Virus record (IMG/VR): IMGVR_UViG_3300008107_000380
Span: 1-42,788 of that record
Direction: 5' to 3' (one strand)
Source of the DNA: a virus
Length of the DNA: 42,788 nucleotides
Shown: one piece after another, positions 19,309 to 27,619 of the stretch
Layout: the number at the start of each line of letters is the position of its first letter
Position numbering within the stretch: the stretch's first letter is position 1
The notes under the pieces: model-generated
Databases searched by the model: none
The model's input: the letters and a program-made list of their open reading frames with translations, nothing else
Told to the model about the DNA's origin: nothing
Position numbers and translations under genes: made by a program

Positions 19309-20307
19309 ATGAAAATATCGTATCACACTGCTAAGCAGTCTTTAAATCCAGCAATTGGATACGGTTATGCTGGAAATAATATAGTAAAATCATTAAGAGA
19401 TCTGGGACATGAAGTTAATACTGATGATGAGTCAGCAAAAGTTCAATTAAATTTTTGTCAACCAGACTATTTTAAGTTTAACAAGAATCAATATCAAATC
19501 GGATATACTCCATGGGAATCTACTATTATAAAGAAAGAGTGGGTTATCTTATTTAATAGATGTGATGAAGTATGGACAACATCTGATTGGTGTGCAAATG
19601 TTTTTCAAGAAAATGGAGTTAAGGTTGACATAAAAGTTTTTCCTCATGGCATTGAAGATATATGGTCTCCAACAAAAAGAGTTGTTGCTGATGATAGGCC
19701 ATTAAAGTTTTTGCATATTGGAGAACCAGCACCAAGAAAAGGTGGACAGCTAGCACTTGATGCTTTTGTAAAATATTTTGCTGGGGATGAGCGTTATTCT
19801 TTAACTATTAAAGGACATCATAGTAATAGTACTAGAGTACATATAAATGATAATAAGATATCTACTCCTAATATATATAATAATATAAAGATTATAACAG
19901 AAGAGTTAGAGTTAAGTCAACTAGTAGATTTATACAAGTCCCACCACGTTTTAATTTATCCAGGATGGGGAGAAGGTTTTGGTCTTATTCCATTTCAAGC
20001 ACTTGCAACTGGAATGCCAACAATATGTACAGAATCTTGGGCACATTATAAAGAATACCTTGGACCTCTAAAGCTTAACTCAACACTTACAGATGAAGCA
20101 ATACCAAATACAATTAAAAATATACATCTTGGAAAAATGTTTAAGCCAGATAAAGAAAACTTAGAAGAGAATATGCTTTTTGTTGCAAAAAACTTTAAAG
20201 CATTGTCTGGTTACTACTATGCTCAGTCAACTAAACTACATAAAGATTACAATTGGTTACAGTTGACTAATAATGCATTTGAAGACATTTTTAAAAAGTT
20301 TTCCTAG
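19309..20307 (+). CDS. GT4-like glycosyltransferase, 332 aa
   Basis: MKISYHTAKQSLNPAIGYGY AG-N, then FPHGI (111-115), HIGEPAPRKGGQLALDAF (136-153) and IYPGWGEGFGLIPFQ ALATG (216-234) are the landmarks of GT-B, GT4 enzymes. The EX7E motif is altered: E222 is present but the second Glu is Gln 230. The start at the second Met is chosen as it begins the typical N-terminal strand. It probably transfers a nucleotide sugar to phage DNA, virion or host glycan; target unknown. Divergent from the lysozyme gene. Confidence 0.75.
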   Translation: MKISYHTAKQSLNPAIGYGYAGNNIVKSLRDLGHEVNTDDESAKVQLNFCQPDYFKFNKNQYQIGYTPWESTIIKKEWVILFNRCDEVWTTSDWCANVFQENGVKVDIKVFPHGIEDIWSPTKRVVADDRPLKFLHIGEPAPRKGGQLALDAFVKYFAGDERYSLTIKGHHSNSTRVHINDNKISTPNIYNNIKIITEELELSQLVDLYKSHHVLIYPGWGEGFGLIPFQALATGMPTICTESWAHYKEYLGPLKLNSTLTDEAIPNTIKNIHLGKMFKPDKENLEENMLFVAKNFKALSGYYYAQSTKLHKDYNWLQLTNNAFEDIFKKFS

Positions 20308-20335
20308 AACCCTTCCCTCTATAAATAAAGTTTGC

Positions 20336-20341
20336 TAGAAT
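20336..20341 (+). promoter_or_regulatory. Extended -10 (TTGCTAGAAT) before nrdJ
   Basis: TAGAAT with TTGC just upstream, no clear -35 box. The leader to the start is about 37 bases, too short for a cobalamin riboswitch. Confidence 0.35.
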
Positions 20342-20384
20342 AGGACTCTATCTAAATTAAACTAACCGCAAGGCGGAGAAAAAG

Positions 20385-22331
20385 GTGTCACTAAAAATGT
20401 CTAGAACTATTGAAAACCCATATGAAAACTTTATTGCATTATCAAGATATGCAAGATGGATTCCAGAAGAAGGCCGTCGTGAAACATGGGGTGAAACAGT
20501 AGACAGATACTTTGATTTCATGCTAAATCATCTTCGCAAAAATCATTCCTATAAGCCAGATGATAAGTTAGTTGAAGAGCTAAAGGATGCAGTATTCAAT
20601 CGTAATGTTATGCCATCAATGAGATCAGTAATGACTGCAGGTGCAGCTCTTGACAGAGACAATGTAGCAGGATATAACTGTTCATTTGTGCCAGTAGATA
20701 ATCCTCGTTCATTTGACGAAACAATGTATATCTTGATGTGTGGAACTGGTGTTGGGTTTTCTGTTGAATACAAGTACGTCAATAAACTTCCTTCCGTCCC
20801 AGATTCTTTTGAAAAATCAGATACAGTAATTGTTGTAGAAGATTCAAAGCAGGGATGGGCAAAAGCATATCGTGAACTACTAGCACTTCTTTGGACTGGG
20901 CATATCCCAGCAGTTGATGTTAGCAAAGTTCGTCCAGCAGGTGCTCGTCTTAAGACAATGGGTGGTCGTTCATCTGGCCCACAACCACTTGTAAACCTTT
21001 TTGACTTTACAATTTCAAAGTTTAAGAATGCAGCTGGTCGTCAGCTAAAGCCAATTGAAGCTCATGACATTATGTGCAAGATTGGAGAGGTTGTAGTTGT
21101 TGGAGGAGTTCGTCGCTCAGCAATGATTTCTCTTTCTAATATCAATGACATTGAGATGGCAGCAGCAAAATCTGGAAACTGGTGGGAGAATAATACTCAA
21201 CGTGCTTTGTCAAACAATTCTGTTGCTTACTCTAGAAAGCCAGAGATGGAACAATTTATAGCAGAATGGAAAAATCTTTATGATTCAAAGTCAGGAGAAC
21301 GTGGAATCTACAATGTTGCAGCAGCACAAGCACAAGCAGCAAAATATGGAAGAAGAGATCCAGATGTTCATTACGGAACAAACCCATGTTCAGAAATTAT
21401 TCTACGTCCTTATCAGTTTTGTAATCTTTCAGAAGTCGTATTACGTGAAAAGGATACAAAAGAAGATATTGCAAAAAAGGTACGCCTTGCAACAATTCTT
21501 GGAACATGGCAATCAACATTAACAGACTTTAAGTATCTTCGTAAAATTTGGAAAGATAATACTGAGGAGGAAAGACTTCTTGGAGTTTCTCTTACTGGAC
21601 AGTTTGGTCACAAGTTCATGTCAGGCAAACAAGACATAGTTGCTTTGGAAGCATACCTTATGAGTTTAAGAGAGTATGCTCGTGAGACAAACAAAGAAGA
21701 AGCAGAAAACATTGGAATCTCTGAATCTGCTGCAATCACATGCGTGAAGCCATCAGGAACGGTATCACAACTAGTTGGTGTATCTTCAGGAATGCATCCA
21801 TGGCACTCACAATATTATATTCGTACAGTGCGTGGTTCAAAGGGAGATCCAATTTCAACTTTCCTAAAAGAAGTTGGCATCCCAGTAGAAGATGATGTAA
21901 TGAAGCCAAACGATACATATGTATTCTCATTTCCAGTAAAGGCACCAGAAGGTGCGATTGTAAGAAATGATTTAACTGCATTAGATCACTTAAACACATG
22001 GTTGGTATATCAACGTGCATGGTGTGAGCATAAGCCTTCGATTACAGTTTCTGTAAAGGAAGACGAATGGATGGAAGTTGGTGCTTGGGTATATAAGCAT
22101 TTTGATGAAGTATCAGGCATCTCATTCCTGCCTCACTCAGATCACACATACAAGCAAGCGCCTTATCAAGAGGTTACAAAAGAAGAATATCAAGAACTTC
22201 TTTCAAGGATGCCAAAGAGCATTCGCTGGGAAGACCTATCTTTCTATGAGACAGAAGATGGAACTTCAACAAATGCCACACTTGCATGTACTTCAGATGG
22301 AAATTGTGAGCTTGTAGACATTTCCGCATAA
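20385..22331 (+). CDS. nrdJ: Class II (B12-dependent) ribonucleotide reductase, 648 aa
   Basis: Monomeric RTPR type. GYNCSFVPVDNPRSFDETMY with C99, GGVRRSAM, NPCSEIILRPYQFCNLSEV with C335, E337 and C346, KPSGTVSQL, and the C-terminal pair C635/C641. The spacing 335-337-346 equals that of C408, E410 and C419 in the Lactobacillus leichmannii enzyme. It reduces ribonucleoside triphosphates using adenosylcobalamin to make a thiyl radical, needs no small subunit and works with or without oxygen, securing dNTPs for phage replication. GGCGGAG stands seven bases before the GTG start; MSRTIEN four codons on is an alternative start. Confidence 0.95.
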   Translation: MSLKMSRTIENPYENFIALSRYARWIPEEGRRETWGETVDRYFDFMLNHLRKNHSYKPDDKLVEELKDAVFNRNVMPSMRSVMTAGAALDRDNVAGYNCSFVPVDNPRSFDETMYILMCGTGVGFSVEYKYVNKLPSVPDSFEKSDTVIVVEDSKQGWAKAYRELLALLWTGHIPAVDVSKVRPAGARLKTMGGRSSGPQPLVNLFDFTISKFKNAAGRQLKPIEAHDIMCKIGEVVVVGGVRRSAMISLSNINDIEMAAAKSGNWWENNTQRALSNNSVAYSRKPEMEQFIAEWKNLYDSKSGERGIYNVAAAQAQAAKYGRRDPDVHYGTNPCSEIILRPYQFCNLSEVVLREKDTKEDIAKKVRLATILGTWQSTLTDFKYLRKIWKDNTEEERLLGVSLTGQFGHKFMSGKQDIVALEAYLMSLREYARETNKEEAENIGISESAAITCVKPSGTVSQLVGVSSGMHPWHSQYYIRTVRGSKGDPISTFLKEVGIPVEDDVMKPNDTYVFSFPVKAPEGAIVRNDLTALDHLNTWLVYQRAWCEHKPSITVSVKEDEWMEVGAWVYKHFDEVSGISFLPHSDHTYKQAPYQEVTKEEYQELLSRMPKSIRWEDLSFYETEDGTSTNATLACTSDGNCELVDISA

Positions 22332-22350
22332 AAGTAGTACAATATTAGAA

Positions 22351-22387
22351 TTGGGGTAAAACCCAAAATTCCTGGACAGGTGTCCAG
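22351..22387 (+). other. Hairpins in the leader of the holin-like gene
   Basis: TTGGG/CCCAA (22351-22366) and CTGGAC/GTCCAG with an AGGT loop (22372-22387) lie between nrdJ and AGGAGG. There is no T run. TACAAT at 22339 could start a short transcript here. Confidence 0.35.
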
Positions 22388-22402
22388 AAATAGGAGGATC
22401 TA

Positions 22403-22627
22403 ATGAATACAGATCTAAACAAGGATGGGAAGATAACAATGCAGGAAAAAATTCTAGCAGCGTTGGCAAGCTATGGACGTCATTTTTTAGGTGCATCAAT
22501 CGCTCTTTATATGACAGGAAACACTGATCCAGGAGATTTAGTTAAGGGCGGAATTGCAGCAGTATTGCCAGTAATTTTGAAGGCTCTAAATACTAATGAG
22601 CCAGCTTTTGGATTCACAAAGAAGTAA
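22403..22627 (+). CDS. Holin-like membrane protein with EF-hand-like loop, 74 aa
   Basis: HFLGASIALYMTGN and DLVKGGIAAVLPVILKALN are two hydrophobic stretches, and the end NTNEPAFGF fits a group of small phage putative holins (ALYLAG-x-x-x-P ... GGLAAVLPVILRWLNPxDxAFG). The N-terminus DLNKDGKIT has the ligand spacing of an EF-hand or dockerin calcium loop (D, N, D, K, T). Strong AGGAGG before the ATG. The holin forms the membrane lesion timing lysis. The EF-hand-like part is unusual. Confidence 0.6.
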   Translation: MNTDLNKDGKITMQEKILAALASYGRHFLGASIALYMTGNTDPGDLVKGGIAAVLPVILKALNTNEPAFGFTKK

Positions 22628-22648
22628 AACTTAAAACCGATTAGGACG

Positions 22649-22682
22649 ACTCCTGTGCTAAAATAGGCATAGGAGTTTTCCT
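22649..22682 (+). terminator. Rho-independent terminator
   Basis: ACTCCTGTGC and GCATAGGAGT form a 10-bp stem (one G-U) with an 8-base loop, followed by TTTTCC. It separates the nrdJ/holin unit from the tail-fibre cluster. Confidence 0.75.
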
Positions 22683-22700
22683 ATTTAGGAGATTTTGAAA

Positions 22701-23048
22701 ATGGCAACACAAAAGAATTTTGAAGTAGATCAAAATACTACTTTTACCTTTATTCTAGAATATAAAGATTCAACTGGTACACCAATAAATTTAACTGGCG
22801 CATCAGCTAAATTGCAGGTTCGTGATACAAAGGGTGGAAGCAAGTTAGCTTTTACATTGACATCCCCATCTAGCGGAATAACAATAGATCCGCTTCTTGG
22901 CAGACTAACTGTTAGAATGACTCCAACTCAAACAAATAAATTGTTTTATCCAAAATCTTCATACGACTTGATGATAACAGATTCTAATACTGTTAAAACA
23001 AAATTGATTGAAGGATTTATAACCCTAAGCAGATCGGTGACAATCTAA
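22701..23048 (+). CDS. BppU-N-like baseplate or fibre protein, 115 aa
   Basis: FEVDQNTTFTFILEYKDSTG then PINLTGASAKLQVRDTKGG and TIDPLLGRLTVRMTP, QTNKLFYPKSSYDLMITDS: the order fits the BppU_N-type beta-sandwich that opens many phage baseplate upper and fibre proteins. AGGAGA precedes the ATG. Short, with no adhesive domain; it probably forms part of the tail tip. The next start overlaps its stop (TAATG). Confidence 0.65.
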   Translation: MATQKNFEVDQNTTFTFILEYKDSTGTPINLTGASAKLQVRDTKGGSKLAFTLTSPSSGITIDPLLGRLTVRMTPTQTNKLFYPKSSYDLMITDSNTVKTKLIEGFITLSRSVTI

Positions 23049-23494
23049 TGGCAGAAACAATCGTTATAAACGAAACCGTAAATGACGTAGTTGTTTTAGC
23101 AGAAGGAACACAGGGTCCTGCAGGTAGAACAATATTAAATGGAGTTGGCGTACCAGCATCGAATCTTGGAGTGTCTGGTGATTTTTACTATGACACACAA
23201 ACTACCAGATTCTATGGCCCAAAGCTTTCAGACTTATCTTGGGTTGGCGCAAACAGCTTTCTTCTAAATGCTGGAGTTATTTCATATGAAATGTCTTGGG
23301 AAACCTCTCAAATAGATGGTCCATTTAATGGTGTATTTTCAATACTTATTATCCATAACCTTGGCTTTAAGCCAAACGTAACTGTAATTAACAGTGCTGG
23401 AGATGTATTAGAAACTGGAATATACTATAATAATGACTATATATTAACACTGACAATGGCTCAACCATTTGCAGGGACAGCGTACCTGTCTTAA
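23048..23494 (+). CDS. Short tail-fibre protein with collagen-like motif, 148 aa
   Basis: VVVLAEGTQGPAG is a short collagen-like turn that often starts fibre trimer stalks. Then YYDTQTTRFYGPKL, and a beta-rich end NLGFKPNVTVINSAGDVLET. The YYDTxTxxxYGP motif is a common fibre hinge. No receptor-binding domain recognised. Coupled to the preceding gene. Confidence 0.6.
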   Translation: MAETIVINETVNDVVVLAEGTQGPAGRTILNGVGVPASNLGVSGDFYYDTQTTRFYGPKLSDLSWVGANSFLLNAGVISYEMSWETSQIDGPFNGVFSILIIHNLGFKPNVTVINSAGDVLETGIYYNNDYILTLTMAQPFAGTAYLS

Positions 23495-23506
23495 GGAGCA
23501 AAGAAA

Positions 23507-25015
23507 ATGGCAAGATTATTTGTAACTAGCATCAATCTGAATAAGAACGAACTTCAAAATGCTAGAATTCAAAATTTAAGTTCTGCACCATCAAGCCCAG
23601 TATCTGGACAAATTTACTTTGATACCGTTGATAACATTTTATATTTCTACAACGGAACAGCATGGATCCCAGCATCAGGTGCAGCAGAGGTAATTCAAGA
23701 CACAGTATCTACAATGATATTGACTGGAACTGGTCTTAATAAGCTTTACGATGATCCAAATGGAACACTGACTTTACAAATTGATTCATCAGTAACAACA
23801 GATAATAATACACAGACATTAACAAATAAAACAGTTAACTTAACTAATAATACTTTATCTGGAACTATTGCTCAATTTAATACAGCTTTATCAGATGCAG
23901 ATTTTGCAACTTTGGCGGGATCAGAAACATTATCAAATAAGACACTCGCCTCACCGCTAGTTACTGGTCTAACCCTTAATGACGCTACAATAGTATTTGA
24001 AGGTGCTACACCAAACGAGTTTGAAACTAATTTGCAGGTAGTAGACCCAACAGCTGATCGTACAATTTCACTTCCTGATTTATCTGGAACAGTGATCTTA
24101 ACAGCAAATAAGGTAACAGATCTAACAGCTCCAACTAGCTCATTCTCAATGAATAGCCAGAAGATTACAAATGTTGCAACACCAACAGATGCAACAGATG
24201 CAGCAAATAAGGCATATGTTGATGCAATTTCAGAAGGACTGCACATCCACCCATCAGCCATAGTTTATGTTGCTGCTAATATTGATCTTTCAACAGCACT
24301 TGAAGCTGGGGACACAATTGATGGAATTACACTTTCTGCTGGAGACCGTGTACTTGTAAATGGCCAAACATCTGGCGCTCAAAACGGTATCTACGTAGTT
24401 CAGGCATCAGGTGCAGCAGTTCGTGCAGCTGATTTCGATACCGCTCTAGAGATTGCAAGTGGAGACTTCATATTTGTTTCATCAGGAACAACTTATGGAT
24501 CAACAGGATGGGTTCAAACACTAAAGCCAGCAACAATTGGAACTGACCCAATCAGCTTTACTCAATTCTCTGGTGCTGGAACATATTTGGCTGGCAACGG
24601 ATTAACATTAACTGGAAATACATTTAGCGTAGATGTAACACCAACTACAGGAGCCGCATCATTAACAAATAACGGTGGCGCAACTGAAGTAAAGACAGAT
24701 ACATCTCGTGGTTTGTCTGTAGATGGAAATGGTTTAGGAATAAATGCAGGAACAGGACTTGCATTTTCATCAAACGCATTAACATTTGCATCTGGTTATG
24801 GAGTTAGAAAGCATTCAGAAGATATTTCATCTACAACGGCACATGCTGTGACTCACAATTTTGGAACAAGAGATGTTACAGTTGCTGTATACGATAACAA
24901 CTCTCCATATGCTGAGGTTTTCCCAGATGTAGAGCACACATCTACTTCAGTAGTTACAATTCGATTTGCTACAGCACCTACAGCAAATCAATATAGAGTA
25001 GTAGTTGTAGGCTAA
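23507..25015 (+). CDS. Tail-fibre protein, 502 aa
   Basis: An N-terminal SSAPSSPVSGQIYFDTVDN then ILYFYNGTAWIPA hinge, a shaft with repeating (L)TNKT and LSNKTL repeats, and NAATPTDATDAANKAYVDA-type helices. A beta-strand domain follows (DRVLVNGQTSGAQNGIYVV). The C-terminus SEDISSTTAHAVTHNFGTRD then VTVAVYDNNSPYAEV is a terminal beta domain. Typical for Caudoviricetes receptor-binding fibres. The receptor cannot be read from sequence. Confidence 0.8.
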   Translation: MARLFVTSINLNKNELQNARIQNLSSAPSSPVSGQIYFDTVDNILYFYNGTAWIPASGAAEVIQDTVSTMILTGTGLNKLYDDPNGTLTLQIDSSVTTDNNTQTLTNKTVNLTNNTLSGTIAQFNTALSDADFATLAGSETLSNKTLASPLVTGLTLNDATIVFEGATPNEFETNLQVVDPTADRTISLPDLSGTVILTANKVTDLTAPTSSFSMNSQKITNVATPTDATDAANKAYVDAISEGLHIHPSAIVYVAANIDLSTALEAGDTIDGITLSAGDRVLVNGQTSGAQNGIYVVQASGAAVRAADFDTALEIASGDFIFVSSGTTYGSTGWVQTLKPATIGTDPISFTQFSGAGTYLAGNGLTLTGNTFSVDVTPTTGAASLTNNGGATEVKTDTSRGLSVDGNGLGINAGTGLAFSSNALTFASGYGVRKHSEDISSTTAHAVTHNFGTRDVTVAVYDNNSPYAEVFPDVEHTSTSVVTIRFATAPTANQYRVVVVG

Positions 25016-25023
25016 GGGCAAAC

Positions 25024-25443
25024 ATGGCTAGAAAATTTCTAAGCCCGTTAAATTTAGTAAATTTAACTACAGATCCAGAGTCTGCTAATGAGGGTGATTT
25101 TTATTGGAATTCGTCAACAAACTCTCTAAGAGTTTATTTTGACGGAGGCTGGGCAAATGCCTCATCTTCAGATTTAGCTGGATTGGGAATAGAGACAGAT
25201 AATCTTGAGGGAGCCACAAGCGGTATAGAAAATACTACCACTATTGATACCGCATCAATGACAACCTGGAGAACATTAAAGTACTTAATTCAAATTGAAT
25301 ATTCTGGAGAAATTCATTCTTTAGAGTCTATAGTTTCACATGATTCAAGCAATATAATGGTTTCACAATACGGAGATATATTCTCAGTTAGTCCGTTAGC
25401 TACGGTAACAGCAGATACAAATAATGGTATATGGTATAATTAA
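25024..25443 (+). CDS. Tail-fibre protein, C-terminus cut by a frameshift, 139 aa
   Basis: MARKFLSPLNLVNLTTDPES and GDFYWNSSTNSLRVYFDGGW, a fibre hinge like the gene before it, followed by a domain ASMTTWRTLKYLIQIEYSG to GDIFSVSPLATVTADTNNG. The same domain ends the next fibre gene (SAKYMVQGTSG to AEYGNVMTSGDLFTI) and continues there to a conserved RTVIAV end. Here the frame stops short, but the missing end is present in the +1 frame directly after. It is therefore either truncated or read by frameshifting. Confidence 0.7.
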   Translation: MARKFLSPLNLVNLTTDPESANEGDFYWNSSTNSLRVYFDGGWANASSSDLAGLGIETDNLEGATSGIENTTTIDTASMTTWRTLKYLIQIEYSGEIHSLESIVSHDSSNIMVSQYGDIFSVSPLATVTADTNNGIWYN

Positions 25444-25516
25444 TTTAAAAGTTACGCCGATTTCTGGAAAAACCCCAATATCTGTAAGGTTTTTTAGAAT
25501 AGGAATCAAGGTGTAG
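25436..25516 (+). pseudogene. Out-of-frame C-terminal end of the preceding fibre gene
   Basis: Reading one base further on gives IINLKVTPISGKTPISV, then RFFRIGIKV and a TAG. This aligns with VTITVTPTTGNGGLVAKAMRTVIAV at the end of the next fibre protein. So the fibre domain would be complete with a single +1 shift near 25432-25436. Confidence 0.55.
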
Positions 25517-25528
25517 AGGAGATAGCAA

Positions 25529-27583
25529 ATGGCAACACTAGATAAGTCTTTTAGAGTTAAAAATGGAGCAGTAATTGAGGGCTCTTCAGGTATTACAGCA
25601 ATTGCAGCAGCAACACAAGATGCTTTAGTTGTTACAGGTCGTGCAGGAGGCTCAAGCAGCCGTACACTCACGATACTTCCAGCAACACTTTCTGGCAATC
25701 AAACAATTACATTCCCAGATGCTACTGGAACAGTAGCGCTGACATCCAACAAACTTAGCGCATTTGCCGCAACAACATCTTCAGAATTAGCAGGAGTAAT
25801 TTCAGACGAAACTGGTTCTGGATCTCTCGTATTTGCTAATACACCAACTCTTATAACTCCTGTTTTAGGAGCAGCAACAGCTACAACAATTAACAAGCTT
25901 ACAATTACAGCGCCAACAAGCGCTGCAACACTTACTATTTTAGATGGTAAGACCCTCACAGCAAATAATACATTGACATTTTCTGGTACAGACGGATCAT
26001 CTGTAGCATTTGGAACAGGTGGAACAGTAGCTTATACTGGAGGAACGCTTGCTCAATTCTCAGCAACCTCCTCCTCTCAGCTAGCTGGAATTATTTCAGA
26101 TGAGACAGGTTCTGGAGCATTAGTATTTGCCACCTCTCCAACTCTTACTACACCAAATATTGGTGTAGCAACTGGTACATCTTTTAACAGCATAACAGGA
26201 TTAAGCTCAACAACTCCTATTGTAGACGGAACTGCTGCAGTTGGAACAGGCACAACAGCAGCTCGTGCAGATCACGTTCACCCAACTGATACTTCAAGAG
26301 CTCCACTTGCAAGCCCTACATTTACTGGAACAGTAACTCTTCCTGGAGATCCAACATCTGCATTACATGCAGCAACAAAGCAATACGTAGATGCTGTTAT
26401 TACATCTATTAATTATCATGAAGCAGTAAAATATGCAACAACAGGAGCGCTAGGAACAACTGGCAACTTGGTTGGTGGAACGATTACACCTACCTATGCA
26501 AACGGAACTGGTGGAGTAGGCGCAACATTAACAATTGCTACATCGTCAAACTGGACAGCAATTACAATTGATGGACAATCTCTAACTGTTGGGGATCGTG
26601 TATTAATTAAAGATCAGGCATCAAGCCTACAAAACGGTATTTATACAGTAACAACTGTAGGTGCGATTGGAAATACAACCTCATTCGTATTTACAAGAGC
26701 AACAGATGCAGACAACTCTCCAAGCGGCGAAGTAAAGGGCGGAGACTTTGTATTCGTTCTAAGCGGTACTACAAATAGCGGATTTGGTTATGTATGTTCA
26801 AATACATCGGCAATTACAGTAGGTACAACTGGTATTACATTTGCAACATTTAACTCAAGCTCAACAATTACCCCTGGAGATGGATTACAAGAAACAACAC
26901 CAGGAACATTGGCTGTAGATAGCTCAGTTGTTAGATTAACTGCAACACAAACACTTACAAATAAGACTCTTACAGATTCAACTACATTCTTACAGGATGA
27001 AGGAGACAACTCAAAGAAGGTACAATTCCAGCTATCTGGTCTTACAACTTCAACAACTAGAACTCTTACTGTACCAGATGCAAATGGCACATTAGCCATT
27101 ACAGCAAATAAGCTAAGCACATTTGCTGCAACATCATCATCTGAATTGGCAGGCGTAATTTCTGATGAAACTGGATCTGGTGCCCTAGTATTTGCAAATA
27201 CACCAACATTGGTAACACCAGTACTTGGAGCAGCAACTGCAACATCTATTGCTCTTGCTAATGGACAGGTTTCTTCTTCAACAGTTACATGTGCGACTGC
27301 GGGAACTGGTTATACGCTAGATACATTTGCAGTAGCATCATTTACTTCTGCAAAGTATATGGTACAGGGAACAAGCGGAAATGAGCGTGAATTGACAGAA
27401 TTGTTAGTTACCGTAAATGCCGCAGATGTACATATTGCAGAATATGGAAATGTCATGACATCAGGAGATTTATTTACTATCACAGCAACTCTTGCAGGTG
27501 GAACAGTAACAATTACAGTTACTCCAACTACAGGAAATGGCGGACTAGTAGCAAAGGCAATGAGAACTGTAATAGCAGTATAG
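25529..27583 (+). CDS. Repetitive tail-fibre protein, 684 aa
   Basis: Starts MATLDKSFRVKNGAVIEGSS, a head shared with the next gene. Three copies of a shaft unit (FAATTSSELAGVISDETGSG, then LVFANTPTLITPVLGAATAT) occur near residues 80, 177 and 550. Between are LASPTFTGTVTLPGDPTSAL and ATKQYVDAVI, the usual fibre trimer hinge, and the DRVLIKDQASSLQNGIYTV domain also found in the 502-residue fibre. The C-terminal domain ends in AMRTVIAV. The composition is Ser/Thr/Ala/Gly-rich. GAGGAG precedes the ATG. Likely a long trimeric fibre. Confidence 0.8.
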   Translation: MATLDKSFRVKNGAVIEGSSGITAIAAATQDALVVTGRAGGSSSRTLTILPATLSGNQTITFPDATGTVALTSNKLSAFAATTSSELAGVISDETGSGSLVFANTPTLITPVLGAATATTINKLTITAPTSAATLTILDGKTLTANNTLTFSGTDGSSVAFGTGGTVAYTGGTLAQFSATSSSQLAGIISDETGSGALVFATSPTLTTPNIGVATGTSFNSITGLSSTTPIVDGTAAVGTGTTAARADHVHPTDTSRAPLASPTFTGTVTLPGDPTSALHAATKQYVDAVITSINYHEAVKYATTGALGTTGNLVGGTITPTYANGTGGVGATLTIATSSNWTAITIDGQSLTVGDRVLIKDQASSLQNGIYTVTTVGAIGNTTSFVFTRATDADNSPSGEVKGGDFVFVLSGTTNSGFGYVCSNTSAITVGTTGITFATFNSSSTITPGDGLQETTPGTLAVDSSVVRLTATQTLTNKTLTDSTTFLQDEGDNSKKVQFQLSGLTTSTTRTLTVPDANGTLAITANKLSTFAATSSSELAGVISDETGSGALVFANTPTLVTPVLGAATATSIALANGQVSSSTVTCATAGTGYTLDTFAVASFTSAKYMVQGTSGNERELTELLVTVNAADVHIAEYGNVMTSGDLFTITATLAGGTVTITVTPTTGNGGLVAKAMRTVIAV

Positions 27584-27619
27584 CGATTACATTAACACAA
27601 GAAGGGAGAGTGAACTTCT

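Noticed and set aside
20308-20384. Cobalamin riboswitch before nrdJ
   Set aside because: The leader is far too short and has no B12-box-like sequence.
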